The notes: generated from the sequence alone by a model not told the origin. 64,000 nucleotides of DNA from Ornithinibacillus xuwenensis (GCF_039614845.1 NZ_JBDIML010000004.1:62001-126000), one strand, 5' to 3'; numbered from the stretch's first letter, positions 1-8,883 are shown. A program made the numbers and translations.

Positions 1-1235
1 TCTTTATCTTCATCCTGTTTTTAGTGCTTTTCGCATATGCGATGTTTCAAGGTGGATTTACGAGCTGGTTTCTATTCTATAGTTTTCTACCAATTTTTCT
101 TTATTTGGTTGGTCTAACCTTTTATCCAATATCAAGATGGAATGTGGAAAGGAAAATGACCAAGCATGTTGTCGCAACTGGAGACCACATAATGGTTTCC
201 ATTCGGATAAAGCGAAAGATACCCTTTCCAATTCATTATTGTATCGTAGAAGAAATACTCCCTGATACCTTAAATCGAATCGATTTGAGACATGCTAAGT
301 ATCAATATATGGAACAACCGAACAAGTTATATAAGCATCGGAATGTAAAGAAGATTATTTTCCCTTGGTTCAAACGAAATATTGACATTACCTATGAATT
401 AGACCGATTGCCTCGTGGCAACTATACACTTCCTGCGATCCGAGTGAAGACAGGAGATGTGTTTGGTCTTATTAAGAAACAGCAGGTATATCCTATAAAA
501 AGTGAACTCATGGTGTATCCAGTAGAAAGAGCTGTTCATATTGTGGGAAAAATGAATAGCTATGAACAGGGATCTATTTCATCGTATGCAATGAATCTAA
601 AGAACACAAACGTTGCTACAGGAATTCGTGAGTACATGCCAGGTGATAAATTTTCTTGGATTGATTGGAAACAAACTGCCAAGAAAAATGACGTGATGAC
701 GAAGGAGTTTGAACAAGAAAAAAGTACCGATACACTTATTATTCTAGATAGCTGTTTTTATGATCGTATGAATCTACTAGCCTATGAAGCTACTGTTGAG
801 ATGAGTATATCTTTAATGGAAACGATACGAAAGCAGGCAACACAGGTTGGATTATTATCGATAGGAGAAGAAACCGTTTTATTTCCGGCAAAGCATGATC
901 CAACCAAGATGGAATGGGTTCGGAAGCATTTGACAAGCATACAACCAAGTGCTAAGTATTCCTTTGCACTGAAGCTTAAGGAAGAAATACTCAAGATTAC
1001 GAATAGCTTTTACGTTGTCTTAATTACGACGCATGTAGATGAGCGACTAAAAGAAGCTCTACAGCACGTAAGGCTGCGAGAAAAGAAACTAATGATTATG
1101 TATGTTCAAGCTGAAAATCGTATTTCTGTGCAAGAGCATCGTATTATCCAGCAGCTTCGTCACGAAGGAATTGGTGTTAGTATGGTAACAGAGAAAGACT
1201 TAGTACAGGATCCTATTGAGGTGAATACGTTGTGA
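1..1235 (+). CDS. yeaD: DUF58 domain protein (YeaD-like), 5' end outside window
   Basis: The reading frame is already open at base 3 and reads a hydrophobic helix, so the gene begins left of the window; the GTG at 24 is internal. Two membrane helices are followed by a soluble part with the DUF58 core near residues 200-240 (GIREYMPGD, then IDWKQTAK) and a vWA-like end (LIILDS). DUF58 proteins usually sit beside a MoxR AAA ATPase and a transglutaminase-like protein; the latter follows here with a 4-bp GTGA overlap. The exact biochemical role is not established. The family call rests on the DUF58 signature and the B. subtilis yeaD-yebA-guaA gene order. Confidence 0.9.
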   Translation, partial: FIFILFLVLFAYAMFQGGFTSWFLFYSFLPIFLYLVGLTFYPISRWNVERKMTKHVVATGDHIMVSIRIKRKIPFPIHYCIVEEILPDTLNRIDLRHAKYQYMEQPNKLYKHRNVKKIIFPWFKRNIDITYELDRLPRGNYTLPAIRVKTGDVFGLIKKQQVYPIKSELMVYPVERAVHIVGKMNSYEQGSISSYAMNLKNTNVATGIREYMPGDKFSWIDWKQTAKKNDVMTKEFEQEKSTDTLIILDSCFYDRMNLLAYEATVEMSISLMETIRKQATQVGLLSIGEETVLFPAKHDPTKMEWVRKHLTSIQPSAKYSFALKLKEEILKITNSFYVVLITTHVDERLKEALQHVRLREKKLMIMYVQAENRISVQEHRIIQQLRHEGIGVSMVTEKDLVQDPIEVNTL

Positions 1236-3427
1236 ATCGATTAAACCAATCCAATATGCCAATAATCTATACCTCAATCCTTTATATAGCTGGCCTTTTG
1301 CTGTTTATGGAATGGCTCTATCCGGTTAAAGAATTAACCGATACGGCGTATGTTGGGGTCTTTATGATCTATACGATATTCTGCTTCTTCATTTCGATGT
1401 TACAAGTAAGATGGTGGCTGTCATTTCTATTAAAAGGATTTGGTCTCCTCTTTGTCCTTAATGGTGTTTTTTCTGAACATAGCTTTCTAAGTATGCTATG
1501 GTACAAAGAATTGCTTTCCGATTTGTTTTTGAATGTGGATGCAATGCTTGCTAGGCACTGGTTTGATTTAACCAATATGTTCCGTACCTTATTATTCTTA
1601 ATCATCATTTGGTTAATGAGTTATTTAATACATTACTGGTTTGTTCAAGTGAAGCGCATCATGATTTTTAGTGTGTTGACCTTTATCTATGTGACGTTAC
1701 TGGATACATTCACAGTTTATCATGCAGATTGGGCAATTTTACGGACGTTTGTTATTGCTTTTATTGCATTAGGCCTTGCAAATGTCCTAAAAGAAATGCA
1801 GCGAGAAGGGATTCAAACCTACAGTTTGCGTAAAAAACCGCTTTGGATTTTACCATTAATAACGATTGTATTATTTTCAACGATGGTTGGATATGCAGCA
1901 CCTAAGTTTGAACCACAGTGGCCGGATCCGGTACCGTTCTTGAAAAGCGCGACTAATGGCTTTGGTGGAAAAGGTGGAATTGGAATCCAAAAGGTTGGGT
2001 ATGGTGAGAATGATTCAAGATTAGGTGGTTCCTTTGTTCAGGATTATAACCCTGTCTTTCAAGCCTATGTCAAGAATGTATCGTATTTCCGGATTGAGTC
2101 GAAGGATGTTTATACAGGAAAAGGCTGGGTTAATTCTGATGGTGTAAGCTATGTGGAACAAGCAGATGGAGCAATCTCTCTCGAAACCTTTTCACCTTCC
2201 ATTGAAGTTACAGAATCTGATGCATCTATTGTTTTCTCTGGCGATACAGATATTCCAAAGGTGCTCTATCCATATGGTATTCGTCAAGTTGATTTATTAA
2301 ATCAAGAAGCACAGTTGCTTTTAAATGAAGAATCTGGAGAGATTCGGACAGAATTAGATAATAAGGAAATTAGTTTACCAGGTTATAAGATCTATTATGA
2401 TTATCCATCTTATCCGATAGGAATCATGCGAGAAGCGAAAGCAGTTGAGGACTCAGAACTTCTTGAGCGGTATACACAGCTACCTAATTCTTTACCGGAT
2501 CGTGTGTATCAGTTAGCTACAGAAATTACAGCTAATCATGATAGTCAATATGATAAGGTTCGGGCAGTAGAACGTTATTTTAGTTCCAACGGATTTGCCT
2601 ATCAAACGACTGATGTAGCGGTCCCAGGTCAAAATGAGGACTATGTCGATCAATTTTTATTCGAGACAAAGGTTGGATACTGTGATAATTTCTCTACATC
2701 CATGGTCGTCTTACTAAGAGCGATGGATATTCCTGCACGCTGGGTAAAAGGCTTTACTAGTGGCGAAAAGCTGGAGGACAATATCGATAATAGTGACTAT
2801 GACCTTTATGAGGTTACAAATGCCAATGCGCACTCATGGGTAGAGGTTTATTTTCCGGAGGTGGGCTGGGTACCATTTGAGCCAACACAAGGATTCAATG
2901 TTCCAAATGATTTTGCGATTGATACGTCTAGTAACGAAGATGATGTTTTGGAAGCACCTGATGCTAATCCACAGCAGCCAGAGCAACCAGAGCGAGAGCC
3001 TGAGGAAGCTGTTGAGACAATAGCGACCAACGATGACAGTAAGGAAAGTCATTTTGAAATTACATGGGTTCATGGTGCAATAGCTACGGCTGTTCTATTA
3101 CTCATAGCTGCTATTCTATACTGGAAAAGATATCAACTCCAGACGTACTTTATTGAAAGAAAGATGATAAAACGAGGAGATGCTGCTTCGTATCAAGATG
3201 CCTATCATTATATTCTGAAGCTACTAAAGCACAAAGGATTTACGAAAAATCCCGATCAAACGCTTCGAGAGTATGCGAGGCGAATTGATAATTGGTATGG
3301 CACCGACGAAATGGGAAGATTAACTACAAATTATGAACGATTAATTTATCAGCAGCCTGTAGTAGGTAGTGGCCAAGATGAACTGTCGAATTTGTGGAAA
3401 AATTTAATTAACCGTATATTGGGTTGA
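1232..3427 (+). CDS. yebA: Transglutaminase-like membrane protein with DUF4129 tail (YebA-like)
   Basis: This 731-residue protein has five or six N-terminal membrane helices (about 1-215), an extracellular transglutaminase/protease-like domain, another membrane helix near 620 and a cytoplasmic DUF4129-type tail. Catalytic candidates are Cys484 (GYCDNFST) and His534 (NAHSWVEV); the third position reads Glu550 (PFEPT) where many transglutaminase-fold enzymes have Asp. A Pro/Glu-rich linker lies near residues 570-595. The GTG start overlaps the TGA of the DUF58 gene, so the two are probably translationally coupled. The family role is presumed cell-envelope protein modification or cleavage; the substrate is unknown. 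Confidence 0.88.
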   Translation: MNRLNQSNMPIIYTSILYIAGLLLFMEWLYPVKELTDTAYVGVFMIYTIFCFFISMLQVRWWLSFLLKGFGLLFVLNGVFSEHSFLSMLWYKELLSDLFLNVDAMLARHWFDLTNMFRTLLFLIIIWLMSYLIHYWFVQVKRIMIFSVLTFIYVTLLDTFTVYHADWAILRTFVIAFIALGLANVLKEMQREGIQTYSLRKKPLWILPLITIVLFSTMVGYAAPKFEPQWPDPVPFLKSATNGFGGKGGIGIQKVGYGENDSRLGGSFVQDYNPVFQAYVKNVSYFRIESKDVYTGKGWVNSDGVSYVEQADGAISLETFSPSIEVTESDASIVFSGDTDIPKVLYPYGIRQVDLLNQEAQLLLNEESGEIRTELDNKEISLPGYKIYYDYPSYPIGIMREAKAVEDSELLERYTQLPNSLPDRVYQLATEITANHDSQYDKVRAVERYFSSNGFAYQTTDVAVPGQNEDYVDQFLFETKVGYCDNFSTSMVVLLRAMDIPARWVKGFTSGEKLEDNIDNSDYDLYEVTNANAHSWVEVYFPEVGWVPFEPTQGFNVPNDFAIDTSSNEDDVLEAPDANPQQPEQPEREPEEAVETIATNDDSKESHFEITWVHGAIATAVLLLIAAILYWKRYQLQTYFIERKMIKRGDAASYQDAYHYILKLLKHKGFTKNPDQTLREYARRIDNWYGTDEMGRLTTNYERLIYQQPVVGSGQDELSNLWKNLINRILG

Positions 3428-3483
3428 CCAAGTTGTCTTACGCTAGTAAAATAGGTTTAACTTTTATACATGAATAACCAATC

Positions 3484-3558
3484 GCCATTCATATATCCTC
3501 GATAATATGGATCGAAAGTCTCTACCGGGGCACCGTAAATGCTCTGACTATGAAGGCG
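3484..3558 (+). promoter_or_regulatory. Guanine-type purine riboswitch aptamer upstream of guaA
   Basis: The P1 arms TTCATA and TATGAA (with an extra CGCC/GGCG extension) enclose the conserved purine-aptamer core TCTCTACC, CCGTAAA and GACTATG. The nucleotide equivalent to position 74 is C, which predicts guanine/hypoxanthine rather than adenine recognition. The aptamer is followed directly by an intrinsic terminator, so the expected output is transcription attenuation of guaA when guanine is abundant. No PurBox is visible between the end of yebA and this aptamer. The rest of the 306-base gap holds the terminator and an AT-rich leader. Confidence 0.93.
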
Positions 3559-3600
3559 GAATATCTGGATTTAACCTAAATCTGGATTTCTGCCTTTTTC
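3553..3600 (+). terminator. Riboswitch-controlled terminator of the guaA leader
   Basis: A long hairpin runs from AAGGCGGAA to TTCTGCCTT, with an upper stem GGATTT/AAATCT around an AACCT loop, ending in a T-run. Its 5' base overlaps the 3' strand of aptamer P1, as expected for the expression platform of a purine riboswitch. Confidence 0.85.
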
Positions 3601-3733
3601 TATTTGTATAATGCTTATTTGCATTGTATAGATTAAGGAGAAATCTAGATTTTTTTGTTGTATGAACGAACAACAGTTGCAGTATATGGGTAACCTATGA
3701 ACCAAACATTCTAATAAAGTTAGGGGCGTTAAG

Positions 3734-5266
3734 ATGGATAATGAAATGATTCTAGTATTAGATTTCGGCAGTCAGTACAATCAATTGATTACAAGAAGAA
3801 TACGTGAGTTTGGTGTTTATAGTGAACTACACTCTCATAAGCTATCTGTGGAAAAGATAAAGGAAATGAATCCTACAGGTATCATTCTATCTGGTGGACC
3901 ACATAGTGTTTATGACGAAAATAGCTTCCGTCCAGATGAACGATTATTTGAGCTTGGAATTCCAGTGTTAGGAATCTGCTATGGTATGCAATTAATGGCG
4001 CTACATTTTGGTGGTCGTGTTGAAAAAGCAAAGAATCGAGAATATGGCAAGGCAGTAATTAATCTAGAAAAGGATTCCGCGTTGTTTTCGGATACACCAG
4101 ACCAACAAACGGTTTGGATGAGTCATGGTGATAAAGTGGTACAAGCACCAGAGACCTTTGCAGTAGATGCTACAAGCCTTTCTACACCAATTGCTGCTTT
4201 TAGTAACAAGGATAACAACATGTATGGGGTGCAGTTCCACCCAGAGGTTCGCCATTCTGAATACGGTAATCAATTGCTACGTAACTTTGTATATGATGTC
4301 TGTCATGCGAAAGGTGACTGGACAATCGAAAACTTTATCGATATGGAAGTAGCGACTATTCGCGAGAAGGTTGGCGACCGCAAAGTACTGTGTGCGCTTA
4401 GTGGTGGCGTAGATTCTTCTGTTGTTGCAGCACTAATCCATAAGGCAATTGGCGACCAATTAACCTGTATTTTTGTTGATCACGGTTTATTGCGTAAAAA
4501 TGAAGCCGATGATGTCATGAAGGTTTTTGCGGATGATTTTAATATGAACATTATTAAGGTCGATGCAGCAGAACGCTTTTTAGCAAAACTAAAAGGTGTT
4601 GATGATCCAGAGAAGAAACGTAAAATTATTGGTAATGAATTTATTTATGTATTTGATGATGAAGCGGCAAAGCTTAAAGATATTGATTTTCTAGCACAAG
4701 GAACGCTTTATACGGATATTATTGAAAGCGGGACAGAGACGGCACAAACTATTAAATCCCACCATAATGTTGGTGGACTACCAGAGGATATGCAGTTTGA
4801 GCTGATTGAGCCTTTGAATACGTTATTCAAGGACGAGGTACGGGAGCTTGGAACCCAGCTTGGCCTTCCAGAACGTATCGTATGGCGCCAGCCTTTTCCT
4901 GGACCAGGCTTAGCAATCCGCGTTTTAGGTGAAGTGACAGATGAAAAGCTAGAAATTGTTCGTGAGTCAGATGCCATCTTACGAGAAGAAATCGCCAAAG
5001 CAGGGCTTGAACGCGATATCTGGCAATACTTTACGGTGCTCCCGAATATCCGAAGTGTAGGAGTCATGGGTGATGCACGTACCTATGATTATACAATTGG
5101 TATCCGCGCTGTTACGTCTATTGATGGAATGACTTCTGATTGGGCGCGTATTCCTTTTGATGTTCTAGAAAGGGTTTCAACAAGAATTGTAAATGATGTC
5201 GAACATATTAATCGTGTTGTTTATGACATCACAAGTAAGCCACCAGCGACAATTGAGTGGGAATAA
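3734..5266 (+). CDS. guaA: GMP synthase (glutamine-hydrolysing)
   Basis: This 510-residue enzyme converts XMP to GMP using glutamine and ATP, the last step of guanine nucleotide synthesis. The N-terminal class I glutamine amidotransferase has nucleophile Cys82 (GICYGMQ) and the HPEVRH motif near 170. It is followed by the ATP pyrophosphatase P-loop SGGVDSS near 225 and the C-terminal dimerisation domain ending in PPATIEWE, all of normal length. ATG at 3734 follows a GGGG-type ribosome site. The gene is probably monocistronic and controlled by the upstream guanine riboswitch. Nothing is odd in the sequence. Confidence 0.98.
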   Translation: MDNEMILVLDFGSQYNQLITRRIREFGVYSELHSHKLSVEKIKEMNPTGIILSGGPHSVYDENSFRPDERLFELGIPVLGICYGMQLMALHFGGRVEKAKNREYGKAVINLEKDSALFSDTPDQQTVWMSHGDKVVQAPETFAVDATSLSTPIAAFSNKDNNMYGVQFHPEVRHSEYGNQLLRNFVYDVCHAKGDWTIENFIDMEVATIREKVGDRKVLCALSGGVDSSVVAALIHKAIGDQLTCIFVDHGLLRKNEADDVMKVFADDFNMNIIKVDAAERFLAKLKGVDDPEKKRKIIGNEFIYVFDDEAAKLKDIDFLAQGTLYTDIIESGTETAQTIKSHHNVGGLPEDMQFELIEPLNTLFKDEVRELGTQLGLPERIVWRQPFPGPGLAIRVLGEVTDEKLEIVRESDAILREEIAKAGLERDIWQYFTVLPNIRSVGVMGDARTYDYTIGIRAVTSIDGMTSDWARIPFDVLERVSTRIVNDVEHINRVVYDITSKPPATIEWE

Positions 5267-5308
5267 AAACGAACATTAGTAAAAAAATATTTTAAATCGT
5301 TCGGAAAT
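5265..5308 (+). promoter_or_regulatory. Inverted PurBox pair (PurR operator) upstream of pbuG
   Basis: The left box at 5265-5277 and the inverted right box at 5296-5308 each match the B. subtilis PurBox consensus AWWWCCGAACWWT at 12 of 13 positions, with 18 bp between them. The right box ends 2 bp before the -35 of the pbuG promoter. The same geometry is found upstream of purE. Known role: the PurR repressor binds here and is released by PRPP. The left box begins inside the guaA stop codon. Confidence 0.8.
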
Positions 5309-5310
5309 GA

Positions 5311-5339
5311 TTGACATTCATCTAGTAAAATAGTAATAT
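5311..5339 (+). promoter_or_regulatory. Sigma-A promoter of pbuG
   Basis: The -35 is TTGACA (5311-5316), followed by a 17-bp spacer and the -10 TAATAT (5334-5339). It lies directly downstream of the PurBox pair and about 30 bp before the riboswitch aptamer, so the aptamer falls in the transcript leader. Confidence 0.85.
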
Positions 5340-5369
5340 ATCATCAGAAACACAGAAAACAATACAACA

Positions 5370-5437
5370 TTGCGTATAATTTAGGGGATATGGCCCAGAG
5401 TCTCTACCAGACTACCGTAAATGGTCTGACTACGCAG
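5370..5437 (+). promoter_or_regulatory. Guanine-type purine riboswitch aptamer upstream of pbuG
   Basis: P1 arms TGCGTA/TACGCA enclose TCTCTACC, CCGTAAA and GACTACG. The specificity base after GA is C, predicting guanine/hypoxanthine binding. The B. subtilis pbuG leader carries the same riboswitch class. The remaining leader to 5588 contains a terminator and no other recognisable element. Confidence 0.94.
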
Positions 5438-5513
5438 ATTAGTAATATTTAGATGATAGTTTACGATGAATCGGATCGCTATTTTCTGATTACTTTTCTT
5501 GCACGGTTATGGT

Positions 5514-5552
5514 AGCATGCTTAGTCCCTAATAAGGCTTTGCATGCTTTTTT
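5514..5552 (+). terminator. Riboswitch-controlled terminator of the pbuG leader
   Basis: The hairpin AGCATGC ... GCATGCT is followed by a run of six T, 76 bp after the aptamer and 36 bp before the pbuG start. It would stop transcription when the aptamer is occupied. Confidence 0.8.
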
Positions 5553-5588
5553 GTTTGAACTTATTTTTTATTCTTAGGAGGAAAAGTA

Positions 5589-6890
5589 ATGAAGAAATAT
5601 TTTCAGTTTGAAGAATTAGGTACAAATTATCGTACGGAATTCATAGCTGGTTTAACAACGTTCTTAGCAATGGCTTATATATTATTTGTTAACCCAGATA
5701 TGCTAAGTGCAACTGGTATGGACAAGGACGCAGTATTTGCTGCAACTGCCATTGCGGCAGCTGTAGGTTCGCTATTAATGGGGCTTATTGCGAAATATCC
5801 GGTAGCACTAGCGCCTGGAATGGGTCTGAATGCATTCTTCGCATTTACAGTTGTAATTGGTGGCGGAATTCCATGGGAAACTGCTTTAGCAGGTGTTTTA
5901 GCTTCTGGACTTATTTTTATCGTCTTAACATTAACAGGTCTTCGTGAAAAAATCATAAATTCTATTCCAGCAAACTTAAAGCTAGCAGTAGGAGCGGGTA
6001 TTGGTTTATTTATTGCATTTATCGGACTTCAGAATGCAGGGTTGGTAGTTGATAATCCCGACACTTTATTAGGATTAGGAGACTTGACTTCTTCAACAGT
6101 ATTATTAGCTGTTTTTGGGCTAGTGGTATCTGTTATCTTTTTAACGCTTGGCATTAAAGCTGGTATTTTCTATGGAATGATTCTAACGGCAATTGTTGGT
6201 ATGATCTTTGGTCAGGTTCCAGTTCCATCTGGAATTGAAGGAATTGTGAGTGGTGTTCCAAGTGTTGCCCCAACTTTTGGGCAAGCTTTTGCACACTTTG
6301 GTGATATTTTTACAATGGAAATGTTAGTTGTTATTCTTACCTTCTTGTTTGTGGATTTCTTTGATACAGCAGGAACATTAGTTGCCGTTGCAACACAAGC
6401 AAAATTAATGAAGGATAACAAATTACCACGCGCAGGGAAAGCATTATTTGCTGATTCATCTGCTACAGTGGTTGGGGCTGTTGTTGGTACATCGACAACG
6501 ACATCTTATGTAGAGTCTACAGCAGGTGTTGGTGTAGGTGGACGCTCTGGTTTTACTGCTGTAGTAACAGCTGGATTTTTCGTGCTTGCATTATTCTTCT
6601 CGCCTTTATTAGCAGTTGTCACATCACAGGTGACGGCGCCAGCATTAATTATTGTTGGTGTTATGATGGCAACGGCTCTTAAGGACATCGAATGGGAGCG
6701 ATTTGAGATTGCAGTTCCAGCATTTTTAACAGTTCTTGCAATGCCATTAACCTATAGTATTGCAACTGGAATTGGCATTGGCTTTGTATTCTATCCAATT
6801 ACGATGGCAGTTAAAGGTCGTGCAAAAGAAGTACATCCAGTGATGTATGGATTGTTTATAATCTTTATTTTGTACTTTGCTTTTCTATAA
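5589..6890 (+). CDS. pbuG: Hypoxanthine/guanine permease, NCS2/AzgA family
   Basis: This 433-residue polytopic membrane protein imports hypoxanthine and guanine. The N-terminus FEELGTNYRTEFIAGLTTFLAMAY is split here by description only: the block FIAGLTTFLAMAY near residue 20 and ALAPGMGLNAFFA near 75 are hallmarks of the AzgA-type permeases, as is DFFDTAGTL near 255. About twelve membrane segments are visible. A strong AGGAGG site precedes the ATG. PurBoxes, a guanine riboswitch and the family all agree on purine-base uptake. A bidirectional terminator follows. Confidence 0.95.
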   Translation: MKKYFQFEELGTNYRTEFIAGLTTFLAMAYILFVNPDMLSATGMDKDAVFAATAIAAAVGSLLMGLIAKYPVALAPGMGLNAFFAFTVVIGGGIPWETALAGVLASGLIFIVLTLTGLREKIINSIPANLKLAVGAGIGLFIAFIGLQNAGLVVDNPDTLLGLGDLTSSTVLLAVFGLVVSVIFLTLGIKAGIFYGMILTAIVGMIFGQVPVPSGIEGIVSGVPSVAPTFGQAFAHFGDIFTMEMLVVILTFLFVDFFDTAGTLVAVATQAKLMKDNKLPRAGKALFADSSATVVGAVVGTSTTTSYVESTAGVGVGGRSGFTAVVTAGFFVLALFFSPLLAVVTSQVTAPALIIVGVMMATALKDIEWERFEIAVPAFLTVLAMPLTYSIATGIGIGFVFYPITMAVKGRAKEVHPVMYGLFIIFILYFAFL

Positions 6891-6900
6891 GTTAAATGGA

Positions 6901-6940
6901 AAGAGCGAAATCATCAATAATGGTGATTTCGCTCTTTTTT
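6901..6940. terminator. Bidirectional terminator between pbuG and the MFS gene
   Basis: The perfect stem AAGAGCGAAATCA/TGATTTCGCTCTT is followed by six T on the plus strand and carries A-rich sequence on its left flank. It separates the convergent pbuG and MFS genes; the MFS stop codon touches the T-run. Confidence 0.9.
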
Positions 6941-8105
6941 AATGTTGATTACTTGTACTTTTTCGTGTGAACATGAAGTGATAGGTAAAAATAGCGAGTG
7001 TTCCAATCATCGCAACAAATCCCAAGATGGTATATAAGGTGCCTCCGTTAAAGGCGTCCATAATAGCTCCTCCAGCTAACGATCCGATAATTCCACTGAT
7101 GCCGAAGAAGGTTGCAAAGAATACAAGGTGACCGGTGGATTGGAGTAGCTTAGGTATAAGACGTGAAACATAATCAAATGCTGCTAAATAGAATACTCCA
7201 AACGTGATTCCGTGTAGGAATTGTAAGGCGATAACGAAAGTTGGATCATCTAAAGTGCCATAAATAAACCAACGAATACTATAAATGGCACCGGCAATCA
7301 TCACAAATACGAGTGGATGTAATTTCCGAAACCATAAGCCAGCAAAAGCAAATACGAGTGCCTCACTCGCGACTCCAACAAACCACCCTAATCCAACTAA
7401 TGCTTCACTCCCACCGAGTTCGGCAATGTATAAGCCAATATAGCTATCATTTGTTCGATGTGAAATGGATAAGAATACAACAGAAAGTAAGAAAAGTAGA
7501 AATGCCTTATTCTTCACTAATATTCCGATATCCTTTAGCTTCACTGGGTCTGATTCTACCTTCACATCCTTTAATCGGAATACGACTAGTAGTGCTAGTA
7601 AGCCAAAGAATAGATACGGCCATATCATGTGCTGTACCCCAACACGAGACAGTATTTCACCGATTACTAGTGATGAGGTTGCAAATCCAATTGAACCCCA
7701 CATTCGAATCGTTCCGAATGATTTTCCTAATACATCTGCCCTTCGCTGCGCTAAGCTGTCTCCTAGCGCACCAATTGGAGTTGTGAAGAAGTAGAACACC
7801 GCGCCCATTAGTATAATACTAATTAAGTGATTCATTTGAAAAAACACCGTACTAAAGATAAGTAAACCACATACACAGATTAATAATATCCGTTTGACGG
7901 TTTTATATTTATCGCTTAAGTAGCCCCAGAACGGCTGTGCAAATATGGATGCTAAAGGACCAATGGCCAGCACCCAACCAATTTCAGTCCCATTTAACCC
8001 CTTATAGGCTAAATATAATGGTAAAAAGCTAAGTATGATTGTATTGGAAGCATGAAAGCTAAACAATAGCATTTTTAATGGTACTAATGATTCGTTATTT
8101 GCCAA
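6939..8105 (-). CDS. MFS transporter (MFS_1-like / HcaT-LacY-like family)
   Basis: About 388 residues with twelve hydrophobic helices. The first helix pair reads SFHASNTIILSFLPLYLAYKGLNG and the loop after helix 2 has GYLSDKYK, a variant of the major-facilitator loop motif. It resembles the MFS_1-like group that includes HcaT and nucleoside/sugar H+ symporters; the substrate cannot be read from sequence. I chose TTG at 8105 because a GGAGAAGGAG ribosome site lies 8 bases upstream; the longer frame to 8135 runs through that site. Its upstream region carries a phased six-copy repeat array. Confidence 0.82.
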   Translation of the reverse strand: MANNESLVPLKMLLFSFHASNTIILSFLPLYLAYKGLNGTEIGWVLAIGPLASIFAQPFWGYLSDKYKTVKRILLICVCGLLIFSTVFFQMNHLISIILMGAVFYFFTTPIGALGDSLAQRRADVLGKSFGTIRMWGSIGFATSSLVIGEILSRVGVQHMIWPYLFFGLLALLVVFRLKDVKVESDPVKLKDIGILVKNKAFLLFLLSVVFLSISHRTNDSYIGLYIAELGGSEALVGLGWFVGVASEALVFAFAGLWFRKLHPLVFVMIAGAIYSIRWFIYGTLDDPTFVIALQFLHGITFGVFYLAAFDYVSRLIPKLLQSTGHLVFFATFFGISGIIGSLAGGAIMDAFNGGTLYTILGFVAMIGTLAIFTYHFMFTRKSTSNQH

Positions 8106-8176
8106 AACGTCCGCTCCTTCTCCTATTGCTGTCAAAAGGTAATTATACTATGTTGGGTAGGATAGGGAAATAGATT

Positions 8177-8289
8177 CGCTGATATAATTGGTTCATACGC
8201 TGATATATTTATTTTTGCGCTGATATCATGAGGCTAATCGCTGATATAATCGCCTAATTCGCTGATATAGCTATAGAATGCGCTGATAT
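8177..8289. repeat. Six-copy phased array of CGCTGATAT
   Basis: Exact copies of CGCTGATAT start at 8177, 8198, 8218, 8239, 8260 and 8281 (steps 21, 20, 21, 21, 21). The 11-12 bases between copies are not conserved. The spacing equals about two B-DNA turns, so all copies face one side of the helix. The array lies between the 3' end of msrA and the 5' end of the MFS gene, both on the minus strand. The core is too short and too regular for a CRISPR repeat. Function unknown. Confidence 0.92.
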
Positions 8290-8324
8290 CTTCTATCAGA
8301 AAATAATCAAGCCTAACCTCTCAC

Positions 8325-8350
8325 AAAAAAACACCCTCCATAGAGGATGC
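8325..8350 (-). terminator. Terminator of msrA
   Basis: Read on the minus strand, GCATCCTC/GAGGGTGT forms an 8-bp stem with two G-T wobbles and a four-base loop, followed by seven T. It starts 9 bases after the msrA stop codon. Confidence 0.82.
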
Positions 8351-8358
8351 TTTATTCA

Positions 8359-8883
8359 CTATTTCCAGTTCTCAATGATAAACTCATCACGACCTGACTT
8401 TGCTCGGTCTTCTTTATATTCCTGTTCATTCTTTTTATAGAAGTCTTGATGATACGCTTCAGCATGATAGAAGGTTACGGCAGGTAGAATTTCAGTAACA
8501 ATTGGTTTGGTAAATCTACCACTCTCACTGAGTGCCTTTTTAGATGCTTCTGCCTGTTCCTTTTGTTCTTCATCATGAAAGAAAATAGCAGTGCGATATT
8601 GGTCTCCACGATCCTGGAATTGGCCACCAGCATCTGTTGGATCAACCTGGCGCCAGTATACTTCAAGGATTTCCTTATAGGAAATGATGCTTGGGTCAAA
8701 TGTAATTTCGACAGCCTCATAATGGCCGGTCGTACCAGTTTTAACTTCCTTATAGGTAGGGTTTTCAACATGACCACCAGTATAACCGGATAGAACGGCG
8801 TGAACCCCATCCCACTGATCAAACGGCTTAACCATACACCAGAAGCAACCACCTGCAAATGTAGCTTTTTTTAATACTGTCAT
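8359..8883 (-). CDS. msrA: Peptide methionine-S-sulfoxide reductase
   Basis: This 174-residue cytoplasmic enzyme reduces methionine (S)-sulfoxide in proteins. The catalytic motif GGCFWC places the nucleophile at Cys13 with Cys16 after it, and YTGG near 33 and the Glu/Asp-rich core DPSIISYKEIL are conserved in the family. No fused MsrB domain is present. A GGGGGA ribosome site precedes the ATG. It is transcribed alone and ended by its own hairpin. Confidence 0.95.
   Translation of the reverse strand: MTVLKKATFAGGCFWCMVKPFDQWDGVHAVLSGYTGGHVENPTYKEVKTGTTGHYEAVEITFDPSIISYKEILEVYWRQVDPTDAGGQFQDRGDQYRTAIFFHDEEQKEQAEASKKALSESGRFTKPIVTEILPAVTFYHAEAYHQDFYKKNEQEYKEDRAKSGRDEFIIENWK

Noticed and set aside
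4708..5067. 119-codon minus-strand frame inside guaA
   Set aside because: Antisense to the conserved GMP synthase domain, with no independent support.
7313..7794. Two overlapping plus-strand frames of 109-157 codons opposite the MFS gene
   Set aside because: They are antisense to well-supported transmembrane coding sequence and have no ribosome site or domain.
8177..8289. CRISPR array
   Set aside because: Repeat units are only about 9-11 bp with 10-12 bp spacers; CRISPR repeats are 23-37 bp with longer spacers. No cas genes are present.
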